This document shows, one piece after another, positions 42,478-52,698 of a DNA stretch of 64,000 nt. Position 1 is the stretch's first letter. The number at the start of each line of letters is the position of its first letter. The position numbers and the translations under genes were made by a program. The stretch comes from Pseudomonas chlororaphis (GTDB lineage Bacteria; Pseudomonadota; Gammaproteobacteria; Pseudomonadales; Pseudomonadaceae). The notes beneath the pieces are model-generated. The model saw only the letters and a list, made by a program, of their open reading frames with translations, was not told the DNA's origin and ran no database searches. Location of the stretch: positions 6,222,242 to 6,286,241 of the forward strand of contig CP011020.1 of assembly GCA_001023535.1 (NCBI GenBank), given 5' to 3'.

Positions 42478-43992
42478 ATGAAGCGCAAGAACATTCTTTT
42501 CATCATGGCCGATCAAATGGCCGCGCCAATGTTGCCGATCTACGGTCCTTCGCCGATCAAACTGCCCAACCTGTCGCGCCTGGCCGCCGAAGGTGTGGTA
42601 TTCGACGCGGCGTATTGCAACAGCCCGCTCTGCGCGCCGTCGCGTTTCACCCTGGTGAGCGGCCAGTTGCCCAGCAAGATCGGCGCCTACGACAACGCCG
42701 CGGATTTCCCGGCGGACATCCCCACCTACGCCCATTACCTGCGCCGCCTCGGCTACCGCACGGCGTTGTCCGGCAAGATGCACTTTTGCGGGCCAGACCA
42801 GCTGCACGGCTATGAAGAGCGCCTGACCAGCGACATCTACCCGGCCGATTATGGCTGGGCCGTAAACTGGGATGAGCCGGACGTGCGGCCGAGCTGGTAC
42901 CACAACATGTCGTCGGTGTTGCAGGCCGGCCCTTGCGTACGCACCAACCAGCTGGATTTCGACGAAGAAGTGGTGTTCAAGGCCCAGCAATACCTGTTCG
43001 ACCACATTCGCGAGGACGGCGACCAGCCGTTCTGCCTGACCGTGTCCATGACCCACCCCCACGACCCGTACACCATTCCCAAGGCGTTCTGGGACCTGTA
43101 CGACGACAACGACATTCCGTTACCGCTCACCCCGGCACAGACTGAGCTGGACCCGCATTCCCAGCGCCTGCTCAAAGTGTATGACCTGTGGGGCAAGCCG
43201 CTGCCTGTGGATAAGATTCGCGACGCCCGCCGGGCCTACTTCGGCGCGTGCAGCTACATTGACAGCAACGTCGGAAAACTCCTGCAGACCCTGGAAGACA
43301 CCGGGCTGCTGGAGGACACAATCATCGTCTTCTCCGGCGATCATGGGGACATGCTCGGAGAAAAGGGCCTCTGGTACAAAATGCACTGGTACGAGATGGC
43401 CGCACGGGTGCCGCTGTTGATCAGCGCGCCGGGGCAATTCGCCAGCGGACGGGTGAGTGCAGCGGTGTCCACCGCCGACCTGCTGCCAACCCTGGTGGAA
43501 CTGGCCGGTGGCACGCTGGAACCGGGGCTGCCGCTGGACGGACGCTCGCTGGTGCCGCACCTGCAAGGGCAGGGCGGGCATGACGAAGTCTTCGGTGAAT
43601 ACATGGCCGAAGGCACCGTGAGCCCCTTGATGATGATTCGCCGTGGCCCTTGGAAATTCATCTACAGCGAGGACGACCCGTGCCTGCTGTTCGATGTCCA
43701 CAATGACCCCAAAGAACTGGAGGATCTCAGCCAGTCTCCGGAGCATCAGCGCCTGTTCGCCGATTTTCTCGCCGAAGCCCGGGCCAAGTGGGACATCCCC
43801 GCCATTCACCGACAAGTGCTCGCCAGCCAGCGGCGCCGTCGGTTTGTCGCCCAGGCGCTGACCCTGGGCAAACTCAAGAGCTGGGACCACCAGCCATTGG
43901 TCGACGCCAGCCAACAGTACATGCGTAACCACATCGACCTCGATGACCTGGAGCGCAAGGCCCGTTATCCACAACCCTGCCAACACCAATAA
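42478..43992 (+). CDS. betC: Choline-sulfatase BetC
   Basis: This 504-residue enzyme hydrolyses choline-O-sulfate to choline and sulfate in the cytoplasm. The sulfatase motif C-A-P-S-R holds Cys52, the residue converted to formylglycine. Other alkaline-phosphatase-fold metal ligands are seen in FIMADQMAAP (Asp) and VFSGDHGDMLGEKG (Asp-His). The C-terminal tail (about residues 420-504) is the extension typical of choline sulfatases. The start at 42478 (MKRKNILFIMADQ) is preferred to a weaker in-frame ATG 18 bases upstream. The gene is divergent from its LysR regulator and followed 15 bases later by the choline-binding protein gene, so sulfate ester use and choline capture appear linked. Confidence 0.95.
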   Translation: MKRKNILFIMADQMAAPMLPIYGPSPIKLPNLSRLAAEGVVFDAAYCNSPLCAPSRFTLVSGQLPSKIGAYDNAADFPADIPTYAHYLRRLGYRTALSGKMHFCGPDQLHGYEERLTSDIYPADYGWAVNWDEPDVRPSWYHNMSSVLQAGPCVRTNQLDFDEEVVFKAQQYLFDHIREDGDQPFCLTVSMTHPHDPYTIPKAFWDLYDDNDIPLPLTPAQTELDPHSQRLLKVYDLWGKPLPVDKIRDARRAYFGACSYIDSNVGKLLQTLEDTGLLEDTIIVFSGDHGDMLGEKGLWYKMHWYEMAARVPLLISAPGQFASGRVSAAVSTADLLPTLVELAGGTLEPGLPLDGRSLVPHLQGQGGHDEVFGEYMAEGTVSPLMMIRRGPWKFIYSEDDPCLLFDVHNDPKELEDLSQSPEHQRLFADFLAEARAKWDIPAIHRQVLASQRRRRFVAQALTLGKLKSWDHQPLVDASQQYMRNHIDLDDLERKARYPQPCQHQ

Positions 43993-44007
43993 CGTAAGGG
44001 GAAGCAC

Positions 44008-44928
44008 ATGCAAAAGTTACCCACAGTACTGACCGCCGGGCTGTTGGCATTGAGCAGTGTGTCGGCCTGGGCCGAGCAAAGCTGCGAAACCGTGAAGATG
44101 GCCGATCCGGGCTGGAGCGACATCGCGGCGACCAACGCCATCGCCGGTTTCCTGCTGGACGGCATGGGCTACAAGGCCAAGGTCGATACCTTGGCGGTGC
44201 CGATCACGTTCGGAGGCCTCAAGGATGGCCAGGTCGACGTGTTCCTCGGTAACTGGATGCCGGCGCAACAGGGCTTCTACGACAAATTCGTCGCCACCGG
44301 CGATGTCACGCAGTTGGCCAAGAACCTGGAAGGGACCGAGTTCACCCTGGCAGTGCCGGACTACGTCTGGGATGCCGGTGTGCATGACTTTGCCGACCTG
44401 AACAAATTCGCCGACAAGTTCGAGAAGAAGATCTACGGCATCGGCTCCGGCGCGCCGGCGAACCTGTCCCTGAAAGAGATCATCAAGACCAATGATTTCG
44501 GCATGGGTGAGTGGAAGCTGGTGGAGTCCAGCGAGCAGGCGATGCTGGCGGAGGTCTCCCGGGCCGTGAAGAAACAGAAGTTCGTGACCTTCCTCGGCTG
44601 GACGCCGCACCCGATGAACGTGCAATTGAAAATGCATTACCTCAAGGGCGGCGAGAAGTACTTCGGCGACACCGGCAGCGTCTATACGCTGACCCGCAAA
44701 GGTTATGCACAGGCCTGCCCGAACGTCGGCAAGCTGCTGACCAACCTGAGTTTCACCCAGGAGATGGAAAACAGCATCATGGCCGACGTGGTGAACAACA
44801 AGGTCAGCAACGCCGACGCAGCCAAAGCCTGGATCAAGGCCAACCCAGCCGTGCTGGATAAATGGCTGGACGGCGTGAAGACCGTGGATGACAAGGACGC
44901 GTTGGCGGCGGTGAAGGCCAAACTGTAA
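44008..44928 (+). CDS. choX: Choline ABC transporter substrate-binding protein
   Basis: This 306-residue periplasmic binding protein has a signal peptide (cleavage after AWA, about residue 22) and the OpuAC/ChoX pattern: VKMADPGWSDIAATNAIAGFLLDGMGY, then GLKDGQVDVFLGNWMPAQ. Tryptophans and tyrosines in these segments (W at ADPGW and GNWMP) fit the aromatic cage that binds choline or betaines. It follows betC by 15 bases, with a GGGG site. No permease or ATPase gene follows; the next gene is a SulP transporter, so this protein must partner with a transporter encoded elsewhere, or act as a high-affinity scavenger. Choline specificity is from family resemblance and linkage to betC. Confidence 0.9.
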   Translation: MQKLPTVLTAGLLALSSVSAWAEQSCETVKMADPGWSDIAATNAIAGFLLDGMGYKAKVDTLAVPITFGGLKDGQVDVFLGNWMPAQQGFYDKFVATGDVTQLAKNLEGTEFTLAVPDYVWDAGVHDFADLNKFADKFEKKIYGIGSGAPANLSLKEIIKTNDFGMGEWKLVESSEQAMLAEVSRAVKKQKFVTFLGWTPHPMNVQLKMHYLKGGEKYFGDTGSVYTLTRKGYAQACPNVGKLLTNLSFTQEMENSIMADVVNNKVSNADAAKAWIKANPAVLDKWLDGVKTVDDKDALAAVKAKL

Positions 44929-44939
44929 GGCCGGCTGTT

Positions 44940-44967
44940 GTGGCGAGGGGATTTATCCCCTCGCCAC
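44940..44967. repeat. REP-like hairpin after choX
   Basis: GTGGCGAGGGGA and TCCCCTCGCCAC form a perfect 12-base stem with a 4-base loop. It resembles the family A REP core but with a changed centre. It starts 11 bases after the choX stop and may end or stabilise the betC-choX mRNA. Confidence 0.75.
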
Positions 44968-45042
44968 AGATATGATCTTCACCACAGAGAGAGCGGTGCA
45001 TTGTCCTGTTACTCTTGCGCCAAACCCCATCCTCGAGGCCCC

Positions 45043-46611
45043 ATGGCATTGCCCACGCGCCATTCACTCTTTCCGTTCCTGAGCTGGCTTCCCCGTCAGA
45101 CCCGCGCCAGCGTCGGGCGGGACCTGATCGTTGGCCTGAGCGGCGCGATTCTCGCGTTGCCCCAGTCCATTGCCTACGCCCTGATTGCCGGCCTGCCCCC
45201 CGAATATGGTTTGTACGCAGCGATCGTGCCGGTGCTGATTGCCTGCCTGTGGGGTTCCTCCTGGCATCTGATCTGCGGTCCTACGGCGGCGATCTCCATT
45301 GTCCTGTACGCCAGCATCAGCCCCTTGGCCGTGCCTGCCAGCCAGGACTACGTCACCTTGATCCTGCTGCTGACCGTGCTGGCGGGTGTTTTCCAGTGGT
45401 TGCTGGGGTTGTTGCGTTTCGGGGCGCTGGTGAATTTCGTCTCGCACTCGGTGGTGCTGGGCTTTACGTTGGGGGCGGCGGTGGTCATTGCCCTGGGCCA
45501 GCTGCCAAACCTGCTGGGCCTGGACCTGCCGAACGAAGCCACGGCCCTGAAGGGCGTGCTGGCGCTGCTCAGTCACATCGGGGCTGTGGATAAACCCTCC
45601 TTGCTGCTGGGCTTGGCCACGCTGGCCCTGGGGATAACCCTGAAAAAGGCGTTGCCGCGTTGGCCGAGCCTGTTGATAACCCTGGTTATCAGCAGCCTCG
45701 TGGTCTGGCTGTGGCCCGCGATGTTCGGGCATGTGGCACTGGTCAGTGCCTTTAGCGGACGCTTGCCGCCGCTCTCACCGCTGCCATTGGACCTGGAGCT
45801 GATCCTGCGCCTGCTGCCCGGCGCCGTCGCCGTGGGGATGCTCGGGCTGGTCACCAGCCTGTCGATCGCCCGCTCGTTGTCGGTTCGTTCCGGGCAATTG
45901 CTCGACGCGAACCAGGAGGTGAGGGCGCAGGGCCTTTCCAACATCATTGGAGGTTTTTTCTCCGGATCATTGTCGGCCGGTTCCTTTACCCGTTCCGGTC
46001 TCAGCTATGAGGCCGGGGCCTGCTCGCCGTTGGCCGGGGTGTTCTCGGCCCTGTGGGTGGCGCTGTTCGCCGTAGCCGGCGCAACGCTGATCGCGCACAT
46101 TCCGATCCCGGCCATGGCCGGCAGCATTCTGCTGATCGCCTGGGGCCTGGTGGACCACCGCGCTATCCGCGCGCTGTACCGGGTGAGCCGCGCCGAATTC
46201 GTGGTCATGAGCCTGACTTGCCTGGCGACGCTGCTATTGGAACTGCAAACCGCGATCTACGCGGGCGTGCTGGCCTCGCTGTTTTTCTACCTCAAGCGCA
46301 CCTCCCAACCGCGAGTGCAGCATTATTGCGAAGGGGAAACGGAGGTCCTGCGGGTCGGCGGCTCGATCTTTTTCGGCGCCAGTCATTTCCTGCAAGTGCG
46401 GCTGCAGCGATTGCAGGCACAACAGGTGGTCATCGATGCCCAGCAAATCAACTTCATCGATTACTCCGGCGTGGAAATGCTCCACCAGGAGGCCCGGCGC
46501 CTGCGCAGCCAGGGCCGCAGCCTGACCCTGCGCCGGGCCCGGCCCCAAGTGGTGGAAGAGCTGAAGAAGCTGGAGGGGGCGGAGCACTGCCCGATTCAAT
46601 TCGAGGATTGA
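45043..46611 (+). CDS. SulP family sulfate/anion transporter
   Basis: This 522-residue protein has a SulP membrane domain (about 1-400; PQSIAYALIAGLPPEYGLYAA is the family signature) and a C-terminal STAS domain (about 415-520; VVIDAQQINFIDYSGVEMLHQEA). SulP proteins carry sulfate, bicarbonate or other anions with protons or sodium; the substrate here is not determined. The start at 45043 (MALPTRHSLFPFLSWLP) follows a GAGGCCCC stretch; the frame is open upstream but not protein-like. It sits after choX, behind a hairpin, so it probably has its own promoter even though its likely substrate, sulfate, is a product of BetC. It converges on aroE. Confidence 0.88.
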   Translation: MALPTRHSLFPFLSWLPRQTRASVGRDLIVGLSGAILALPQSIAYALIAGLPPEYGLYAAIVPVLIACLWGSSWHLICGPTAAISIVLYASISPLAVPASQDYVTLILLLTVLAGVFQWLLGLLRFGALVNFVSHSVVLGFTLGAAVVIALGQLPNLLGLDLPNEATALKGVLALLSHIGAVDKPSLLLGLATLALGITLKKALPRWPSLLITLVISSLVVWLWPAMFGHVALVSAFSGRLPPLSPLPLDLELILRLLPGAVAVGMLGLVTSLSIARSLSVRSGQLLDANQEVRAQGLSNIIGGFFSGSLSAGSFTRSGLSYEAGACSPLAGVFSALWVALFAVAGATLIAHIPIPAMAGSILLIAWGLVDHRAIRALYRVSRAEFVVMSLTCLATLLLELQTAIYAGVLASLFFYLKRTSQPRVQHYCEGETEVLRVGGSIFFGASHFLQVRLQRLQAQQVVIDAQQINFIDYSGVEMLHQEARRLRSQGRSLTLRRARPQVVEELKKLEGAEHCPIQFED

Positions 46612-46620
46612 GCGGTTCGC

Positions 46621-46649
46621 GTTGTGGGAGCAAGGCCTGCCCCCACAAC
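46621..46649. repeat. Hairpin between convergent sulP and aroE
   Basis: GTTGTGGG and CCCACAAC, extended by GCA/TGC, form a stem between the two convergent genes. It resembles family B REP (GTGGGAGC...). It may serve both ends as an mRNA terminator or stabiliser. Confidence 0.6.
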
Positions 46650-46652
46650 GCC

Positions 46653-47471
46653 CTACAGCGCCAACTGGCGGCGCAACTCCGCCAGCACCGGCGCGGTGTC
46701 CGGGCGCACGCCGCGCCACAGGTAAAAGGCCTCACCCGCCTGTTCGGCCAGCATGCCCAAGCCATCCATCGCCACCGCGCCGTGTTCGCGTGCCCAACGG
46801 CAGAACGAGGTCGGCTCCTTGCCGTACATCATGTCGTAGCACAACGTCTTACCCGGCTCGATCAAGCTGGCGGCAATCGGCGGCACCTCCCCAGACAGGC
46901 TCGCCGAGGTGGCATTGATGATCAGGTCCACCGGCTCTTGCAGCCAATCGAAGCCACTGGCAGACACCGGGCCCAGGTCGGCGAACAGCTCGGCCAGCAG
47001 CTCGGCCTTCTCCACCGTGCGATTGGCGATGATCACCGAGGCCGGCGCTTGCGCCAACAACGGCTCCAGGGCGCCGCGCACCGCACCGCCGGCGCCCAGC
47101 AGCAGGATGCGCTTGCCCTGAAGGCTGAACCCCGCGTTGACGGTCAGGTCCCGCACCAGCCCGGCACCGTCGGTGTTGTCCCCCAACAGGCGGCCATCGG
47201 CCAACTTGCTCAACGTGTTCACGGCCCCGGCGCGCTGCGCCCGCTCGGTCAGGTTGTCGGCCAGGCGGAAGGCGTCTTCCTTGAACGGAACGGTGACATT
47301 GGCGCCACGGCCCTCACGGAAGAATGCCCGCGCGCACTCGGAAAAATCCTCCAGGGGCGCCAACAGCGTGCTGTATTCCAACGCCTCTCCGGTCTGCTCG
47401 GCGAACAACCGGTGGATCAGCGGCGACTTGCTGTGGCCGATCGGGTTACCCATTACAACGTAGCGATCCAT
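46653..47471 (-). CDS. aroE: Shikimate dehydrogenase AroE
   Basis: This 272-residue enzyme reduces 3-dehydroshikimate with NADPH in aromatic amino acid synthesis. Conserved segments are [10 protein letters not shown] at the start, NVTVPFKE with the catalytic Lys, [11 protein letters not shown] with the catalytic Asp, and the nucleotide loop [11 protein letters not shown] followed by [11 protein letters not shown]. The length is typical. It follows hemF with a 13-base gap; the hemF-aroE order is the same in P. aeruginosa (PA0024-PA0025). The two are probably one transcript. Confidence 0.97.
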   Translation of the reverse strand: MDRYVVMGNPIGHSKSPLIHRLFAEQTGEALEYSTLLAPLEDFSECARAFFREGRGANVTVPFKEDAFRLADNLTERAQRAGAVNTLSKLADGRLLGDNTDGAGLVRDLTVNAGFSLQGKRILLLGAGGAVRGALEPLLAQAPASVIIANRTVEKAELLAELFADLGPVSASGFDWLQEPVDLIINATSASLSGEVPPIAASLIEPGKTLCYDMMYGKEPTSFCRWAREHGAVAMDGLGMLAEQAGEAFYLWRGVRPDTAPVLAELRRQLAL

Positions 47472-47484
47472 GAGCGCTCCTCGT

Positions 47485-48423
<939 letters not shown>

Positions 48424-48562
48424 CTACGCGGCGTAACGAGCCGGCGGCAAAAAGGGCGCACAGGATACCACCGCGCTTGCCCACGCCACAGTTGACGAAG
48501 GTCAAGCTTAGGAGTCCGATAGCAGGCTTGGTAAAAAGTCCCGCGACAAGGAGAGAGTGAAG

Positions 48563-49540
48563 ATGGCCAAACGTATCCAGTTCCGTTCCCACGGCGGCCC
48601 CGAAGTGCTTGAGTACCTGGACTATGAGCCCGCCGAGCCGGGCCCGCAGCAGGTGCGCGTCAGCAACAAGGCGATCGGTTTGAATTTCATCGACACCTAC
48701 TACCGCAGCGGCCTGTACCCGCCGCCGGCACTGCCTTCGGGCCTGGGCGCCGAAGGGGCCGGCGTGGTCGAGGCGGTCGGCACGGGCGTCACACGGTTCA
48801 AGGTCGGTGACCGGGTGGCCTACGGCAGCGGTCCGCTGGGCGCCTACAGCGATGTGCACGTACTGCCCGAAGCCAACCTGGTGCACCTGCCGGCGTCCAT
48901 CAGTTTCGAACAGGCGGCCGGGGTGATGCTCAAGGGCCTCACCGTGCAGTACTTGTTGCGCCAGACCTATGAACTCAAGGGCGGCGAAACCATCCTGTTC
49001 CACGCGGCCGCCGGCGGCGTGGGCTCTTTGGCCTGCCAATGGGCCAAGGCCCTGGGCGTGAAGCTGATCGGCACGGTCAGTTCCGCCGAGAAAGCCGCCG
49101 TCGCCAAAGCCCACGGTGCTTGGGAAACCATCGACTACAGCAAGGAAAACGTCGCACAGCGTGTACTGGAATTGACTGACGGCAAGAAGGTCCCCGTGGT
49201 GTACGACGGCGTCGGCAAGGACACCTGGCTGACGTCCCTCGACTGCGTGGCGCCTCGCGGCCTGCTGGTCAGCTTCGGCAATGCCTCCGGGGCGGTGGAT
49301 GGCGTGAACCTGGGGATCCTTTCGGCCAAGGGCTCGCTGTACGTCACCCGCCCGACCCTGGCGACCTACGCCAACAACGCCGAAAACCTGCAACGCATGG
49401 CCGACGAGCTGTTCGGCATGATCAGCAGCGGCAAGCTCACGGTGGACATCAACCAGCGTTACCCACTGGCGGAAGCGGCCAAGGCCCAGGCAGAACTGTC
49501 GGCGCGCCGCACCACGGGGTCGACCATCCTGTTGCCTTGA
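48563..49540 (+). CDS. qor: NADPH:quinone oxidoreductase (zeta-crystallin type)
   Basis: This 325-residue protein is a zinc-free member of the medium-chain dehydrogenase family. It has the N-terminal GroES-like fold (RSHGGPEVLEYLDYEP, FIDTYYRSGLYP), the GAEGAGVVEAVG motif, and the nucleotide-binding AAAGGVGSLACQWAKALG. The typical zinc ligands of alcohol dehydrogenases are absent, as expected for quinone reductases. The ATG at 48563 is chosen because an AAGGAG site lies 9 bases upstream; a GTG six bases earlier is less likely. It reduces quinones one electron at a time with NADPH. A strong terminator follows. Confidence 0.95.
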   Translation: MAKRIQFRSHGGPEVLEYLDYEPAEPGPQQVRVSNKAIGLNFIDTYYRSGLYPPPALPSGLGAEGAGVVEAVGTGVTRFKVGDRVAYGSGPLGAYSDVHVLPEANLVHLPASISFEQAAGVMLKGLTVQYLLRQTYELKGGETILFHAAAGGVGSLACQWAKALGVKLIGTVSSAEKAAVAKAHGAWETIDYSKENVAQRVLELTDGKKVPVVYDGVGKDTWLTSLDCVAPRGLLVSFGNASGAVDGVNLGILSAKGSLYVTRPTLATYANNAENLQRMADELFGMISSGKLTVDINQRYPLAEAAKAQAELSARRTTGSTILLP

Positions 49541-49567
49541 TTCAAAGGTACGCAGCCCTCGAGAACC

Positions 49568-49608
49568 GGCTGACGCGGTTTGTCTGGAACAACGCGTCAG
49601 CCTTTTTT
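49568..49608 (+). terminator. Intrinsic terminator after qor
   Basis: GGCTGACGCG (49568-49577) pairs with CGCGTCAGCC (49593-49602), then six T residues follow. It lies 28 bases after the qor stop. Confidence 0.9.
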
Positions 49609-49627
49609 GGGGCGGCTTCGCCACCCA

Positions 49628-49650
49628 GCGGGAGCAAGCTCCCTCGCCAC
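49628..49650. repeat. Single REP element (family A)
   Basis: The complement of the family A core, CGGGAGCAAGCTCCCTCGCC, occurs once between the qor terminator and the end of tsaC. No paired arm is visible close by. Confidence 0.8.
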
Positions 49651-49697
49651 GGAATACCCGTCCACCGCCACATCCTTGTGAGCAGGGTGTTTTCGGC

Positions 49698-50255
49698 TCA
49701 GTCCGGCCGGACCACTTTTCCAGTCGCCAGGTCGCGGATCACGCTGGGGTTCTTGCGCCCGCCAAGGTTGCCGCCCAGCACCAGGTCGACCTGTCCGCGG
49801 AAATACTGCTCGACGCGAATCCGCGTGCGCGCCGCCGGACGGCCCTGGGGGTTGGCCGAGGTGGACACCAGCGGTCCGACCAGGGAACACAAGTCGCGCA
49901 CGGTGGGGTGGTCGCTGACCCGCAGGGCAACGGTGTCATGCACGCCGGTGATCCATTCCGGCAGCAGGTTCTGGTGCGGCACCAGCCAGGTATTGGGCCC
50001 TGGCCAGGTGCTGGCCATGCGATCGATCCACGCTTCGGGGAAGTCTTCGAACAGAAAGTCGAACTGGTGGATGTTGTCCGCCACCAGTATCAGGCCCTTG
50101 TCGGGCAGACGCGACTTGATCGCCAGCAGGCGCTCCACCGCTTCCTCGTTCCACGGGTCGCACCCCAGGCCCCAGACCGCTTCGGTTGGATAGGCAATCA
50201 CCGCCCCGGCGCGAATTTCTCGCGCGGCTTGTTGCACACGCCAACTGTTGACCAT
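49698..50255 (-). CDS. tsaC: L-threonylcarbamoyladenylate synthase TsaC
   Basis: This 185-residue Sua5/YciO/YrdC-family protein makes threonylcarbamoyl-AMP from threonine, bicarbonate and ATP, the first step in N6-threonylcarbamoyladenosine modification of tRNA at position 37. Family motifs are [14 protein letters not shown] and [12 protein letters not shown] near the start, and later [14 protein letters not shown]. The start at 50255 (MVNSWRV) is set by a GGAGA site 8 bases upstream; the longer frame adds unlikely sequence. It lies next to dprA on the same strand, as in other pseudomonads. Confidence 0.95.
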   Translation of the reverse strand: MVNSWRVQQAAREIRAGAVIAYPTEAVWGLGCDPWNEEAVERLLAIKSRLPDKGLILVADNIHQFDFLFEDFPEAWIDRMASTWPGPNTWLVPHQNLLPEWITGVHDTVALRVSDHPTVRDLCSLVGPLVSTSANPQGRPAARTRIRVEQYFRGQVDLVLGGNLGGRKNPSVIRDLATGKVVRPD

Positions 50256-50316
50256 GAACGATTCTCCGCAACACAAGATAAGGCTGTGCGCAGTTTACCC
50301 ATCTTGCTCATAAAAC

Positions 50317-51411
50317 CTAGCGGGCAAACCAGCGTCCGCCGTCGCAGATGGCACGCCCCTCCATTTCCAGCTCGGTCAGCGCCGCTAATACCCTGGGCAG
50401 GCCCCAGCCACTGGCATCGGCCAACGCCTCGCTGCTCAGTGGCGCGGCATGGAGCAAGCGCAGCAGCGGATGGATGACCGGCGTGGGCTCCGCCGCCAGG
50501 GGCAAGCGCTGCCAACCGCGCAACGCCTCGAGGATGTGCTCGACGGTCTCGACCAACGCCGCACCGTCACGGATCAGTTGATGGCAGCCACGAGCACCGG
50601 GGTGATGGATGGAGCCGGGAATCGCATAGACCTCGCGCCCCTGCTCCGCCGCCAGGCGCGCGGTGATCAGCGAGCCACTGGCAACACTGGCCTCGACCAC
50701 CAGCACACCCAGGGACAAACCGCTGATGATCCGGTTGCGCCGCGGAAAGTGGCTGGCGTGGGGTGGGGCGTCCAACGCAAACTCCGAGAGCACCGCGCTG
50801 CCCTGGGCAATCATCGCGTCCGCCAGGCGCCGATTGCGCTGTGGATAAAAATTTTCCAGCCCGGTGCCCAGCACGCCAACGGTGCACCCGCCCACCTCCA
50901 GCGCGGCCTGGTGCGCCGCCGCGTCGATGCCCAGGGCCAGGCCACTGGTGATGACAAAACCGGCCCCGGCCAGGCTTCGGGAAAATGCCGCGGCCGTGTC
51001 CATTCCCGGTCGCGAAGCCCGGCGGCTGCCGACCATCGCCAACTGGGGTTTTTCCAGGATCGAGGCGTCGCCGGCGACGAACAGCAACGGCGGTGGGTCG
51101 CTGATCTGCGCCAGCAGGGCCGGGTAGTCGGCCTGGTCCCACATCCGTAAATGCTGGCCCGGACGCTCTAGCCAGGCCAATGCGTGGGCGGCGCCGTCAC
51201 GCACTTGGGGGTTGCGCCGAGCCTCGGCACACGCCACGGGCAAGCCCAATGCACGCCAGGCACTGGCTGGCGCGCTGAGGGCTTTGGACGCCGAGCCAAA
51301 GGCGTGCAGCAAGGTCATGAAACGTTTGGGTCCCAGCTCCGGCAAGCGGTGCAGGCGTAGCCGGGCCTCCAGTTCCGCCGGGGAAACCGGAGCAGATTCA
51401 GGCAATGACAT
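50317..51411 (-). CDS. dprA: DNA-processing protein DprA
   Basis: This 364-residue DprA (Smf) protein protects incoming single-stranded DNA and loads RecA during natural transformation. The N-terminal helix-hairpin region is at about 1-70 (LRLHRLPELGPKRFMTLL), the Rossmann-fold core contains AMVGSRRASRPG, SGLALGIDAAAHQAAL and FPRRNRIISGLSLGVLVVEA, and a winged-helix-like C-terminal domain is at about 300-364. Its presence does not by itself show that the strain is competent. It is followed by tsaC and preceded by the lysM gene. One perfect DnaA-box 9-mer lies inside it at 50841-50849. Confidence 0.95.
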   Translation of the reverse strand: MSLPESAPVSPAELEARLRLHRLPELGPKRFMTLLHAFGSASKALSAPASAWRALGLPVACAEARRNPQVRDGAAHALAWLERPGQHLRMWDQADYPALLAQISDPPPLLFVAGDASILEKPQLAMVGSRRASRPGMDTAAAFSRSLAGAGFVITSGLALGIDAAAHQAALEVGGCTVGVLGTGLENFYPQRNRRLADAMIAQGSAVLSEFALDAPPHASHFPRRNRIISGLSLGVLVVEASVASGSLITARLAAEQGREVYAIPGSIHHPGARGCHQLIRDGAALVETVEHILEALRGWQRLPLAAEPTPVIHPLLRLLHAAPLSSEALADASGWGLPRVLAALTELEMEGRAICDGGRWFAR

Positions 51412-51457
51412 CGGATCATCCTTGATCGTAATAAGCCCCGCGTAAACGGGAACAAGC

Positions 51458-51466
51458 TGTGGATAA
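51458..51466 (-). promoter_or_regulatory. Perfect DnaA box in the dprA upstream gap
   Basis: TGTGGATAA is the reverse complement of the DnaA consensus TTATCCACA. It lies in the 80-base gap between the lysM gene and dprA, where it could affect dprA expression or DnaA titration. Six further perfect copies lie within genes between 41.6 and 57.1 kb. Confidence 0.6.
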
Positions 51467-51491
51467 CTCTGTTGGTAACTTGTGAGAGACG

Positions 51492-52517
51492 TTATGGATT
51501 ACGGACCTTGTCGAGTACCGCCAACGAACGCGAGGCGTACAGCACTAGGCCATAACTGAGCTTGTCGTAGGTGCGGAACACCATCAGCAGTCCAGCTCGC
51601 TCATCCGGGATCTTGACCGGTTGGCCAGTGATGCGATCGCGCACGGTTTCGCCGGTCTTCATCACCGCCAGCACATTGCCCTCGACGAGTCCGTCGCGGC
51701 GTCCCTTGTTCAGGGTCACTACATCCAGCGCGCCAATCTGGGTGACGCCCCGGGGTACATCGAGAATGACACCGTTGATGGCCGATTCAGGCGCACTGGG
51801 CATGAAGGTCGAGTTGATCGAGCGGCCCTCGCCGCTGAACAGGCGATCCCCCAGGCGCACTTCCTGGGTGGTGCGTTGCAGCACCAGGGTGGTGACGTCG
51901 CCCTCGCTGGCCACCACCTCGCCGCCACCGATGTCATCGGCGTTGATGCCCAGAAACTCCTTGGTCTCGGGGTCGGTGTAGACCTTGCCCTGGCGGAAAA
52001 TGCCGTACGCGGTCTCGTTCGGGTCGAAGGTGCCACGGGCGAAGACCCGGTCACCCGCGCCGCTCAGAACCCGCTCGGCATTGCCGGCGACGATGTAGGG
52101 GGCCTTGTCGAAGTCCTCGAGCCGATCGACGATGCGATTGCTCAGCAGGAAACTGTTGATGGCTTGCAGGGGAATGCTCGGGATGGCATCGGCCACCGGC
52201 GAGCTGCGCACCCGCGGCGACAACTTGATGGTGCCCCGCGAAGCGCCGCGGTTGAGGGTCAGCCGGGGCTGGCCGTCGACATAGACCAGCGACAGGGTGT
52301 CACCGGGATAGATCAGGTTGGGGTTTTCGACCTGGGGGTTGGCCTGCCAGAGTTCTGGCCATTTCCAGGGTTCGCGCAGGTATTTGCCGGAAATGTCCCA
52401 CAGGGTGTCCCCCGTCACCACTGTGTATTGCTGGGGAAAACCTTCCCGAAGTTGCACTTGCCCGTGCGCGATACCGGCCGAGGCCAGGAGCAGCAGGGCG
52501 AGTAGTGATTTCCTCAT
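51492..52517 (-). CDS. LysM peptidoglycan-binding domain protein
   Basis: This 341-residue exported protein has a signal peptide (MRKSLLALLLLASAGIAHG) and one LysM domain at about residues 28-80 (YTVVTGDTLWDISGKYL ... NLIYPGDTLSLVYV), which binds peptidoglycan. The rest is strand-rich with repeated glycine turns and no catalytic motif that I recognise. The start at 52517 is set by the signal peptide. It is divergent from def with a 181-base gap. In P. aeruginosa the same neighbours occur (PA0020-PA0021), where it is linked to envelope functions, but its exact role is not known to me. Confidence 0.9.
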   Translation of the reverse strand: MRKSLLALLLLASAGIAHGQVQLREGFPQQYTVVTGDTLWDISGKYLREPWKWPELWQANPQVENPNLIYPGDTLSLVYVDGQPRLTLNRGASRGTIKLSPRVRSSPVADAIPSIPLQAINSFLLSNRIVDRLEDFDKAPYIVAGNAERVLSGAGDRVFARGTFDPNETAYGIFRQGKVYTDPETKEFLGINADDIGGGEVVASEGDVTTLVLQRTTQEVRLGDRLFSGEGRSINSTFMPSAPESAINGVILDVPRGVTQIGALDVVTLNKGRRDGLVEGNVLAVMKTGETVRDRITGQPVKIPDERAGLLMVFRTYDKLSYGLVLYASRSLAVLDKVRNP

Positions 52518-52698
52518 GCGGTGAATCCCTTTATTATGTGCGTTCGCGTAAAACGCCAGAGCCCCCGTGGCTCGCTCCGTCAGGCGCCCTGCTTCAAGCG
52601 GCAGCGCCTCGGAACAACGTTTTACAACGGTAGCCTGCATCCCAAGACACGCCAGGCCAGCCACCCGACTTTACCTCACACGTGCATTTATCAAGCTT

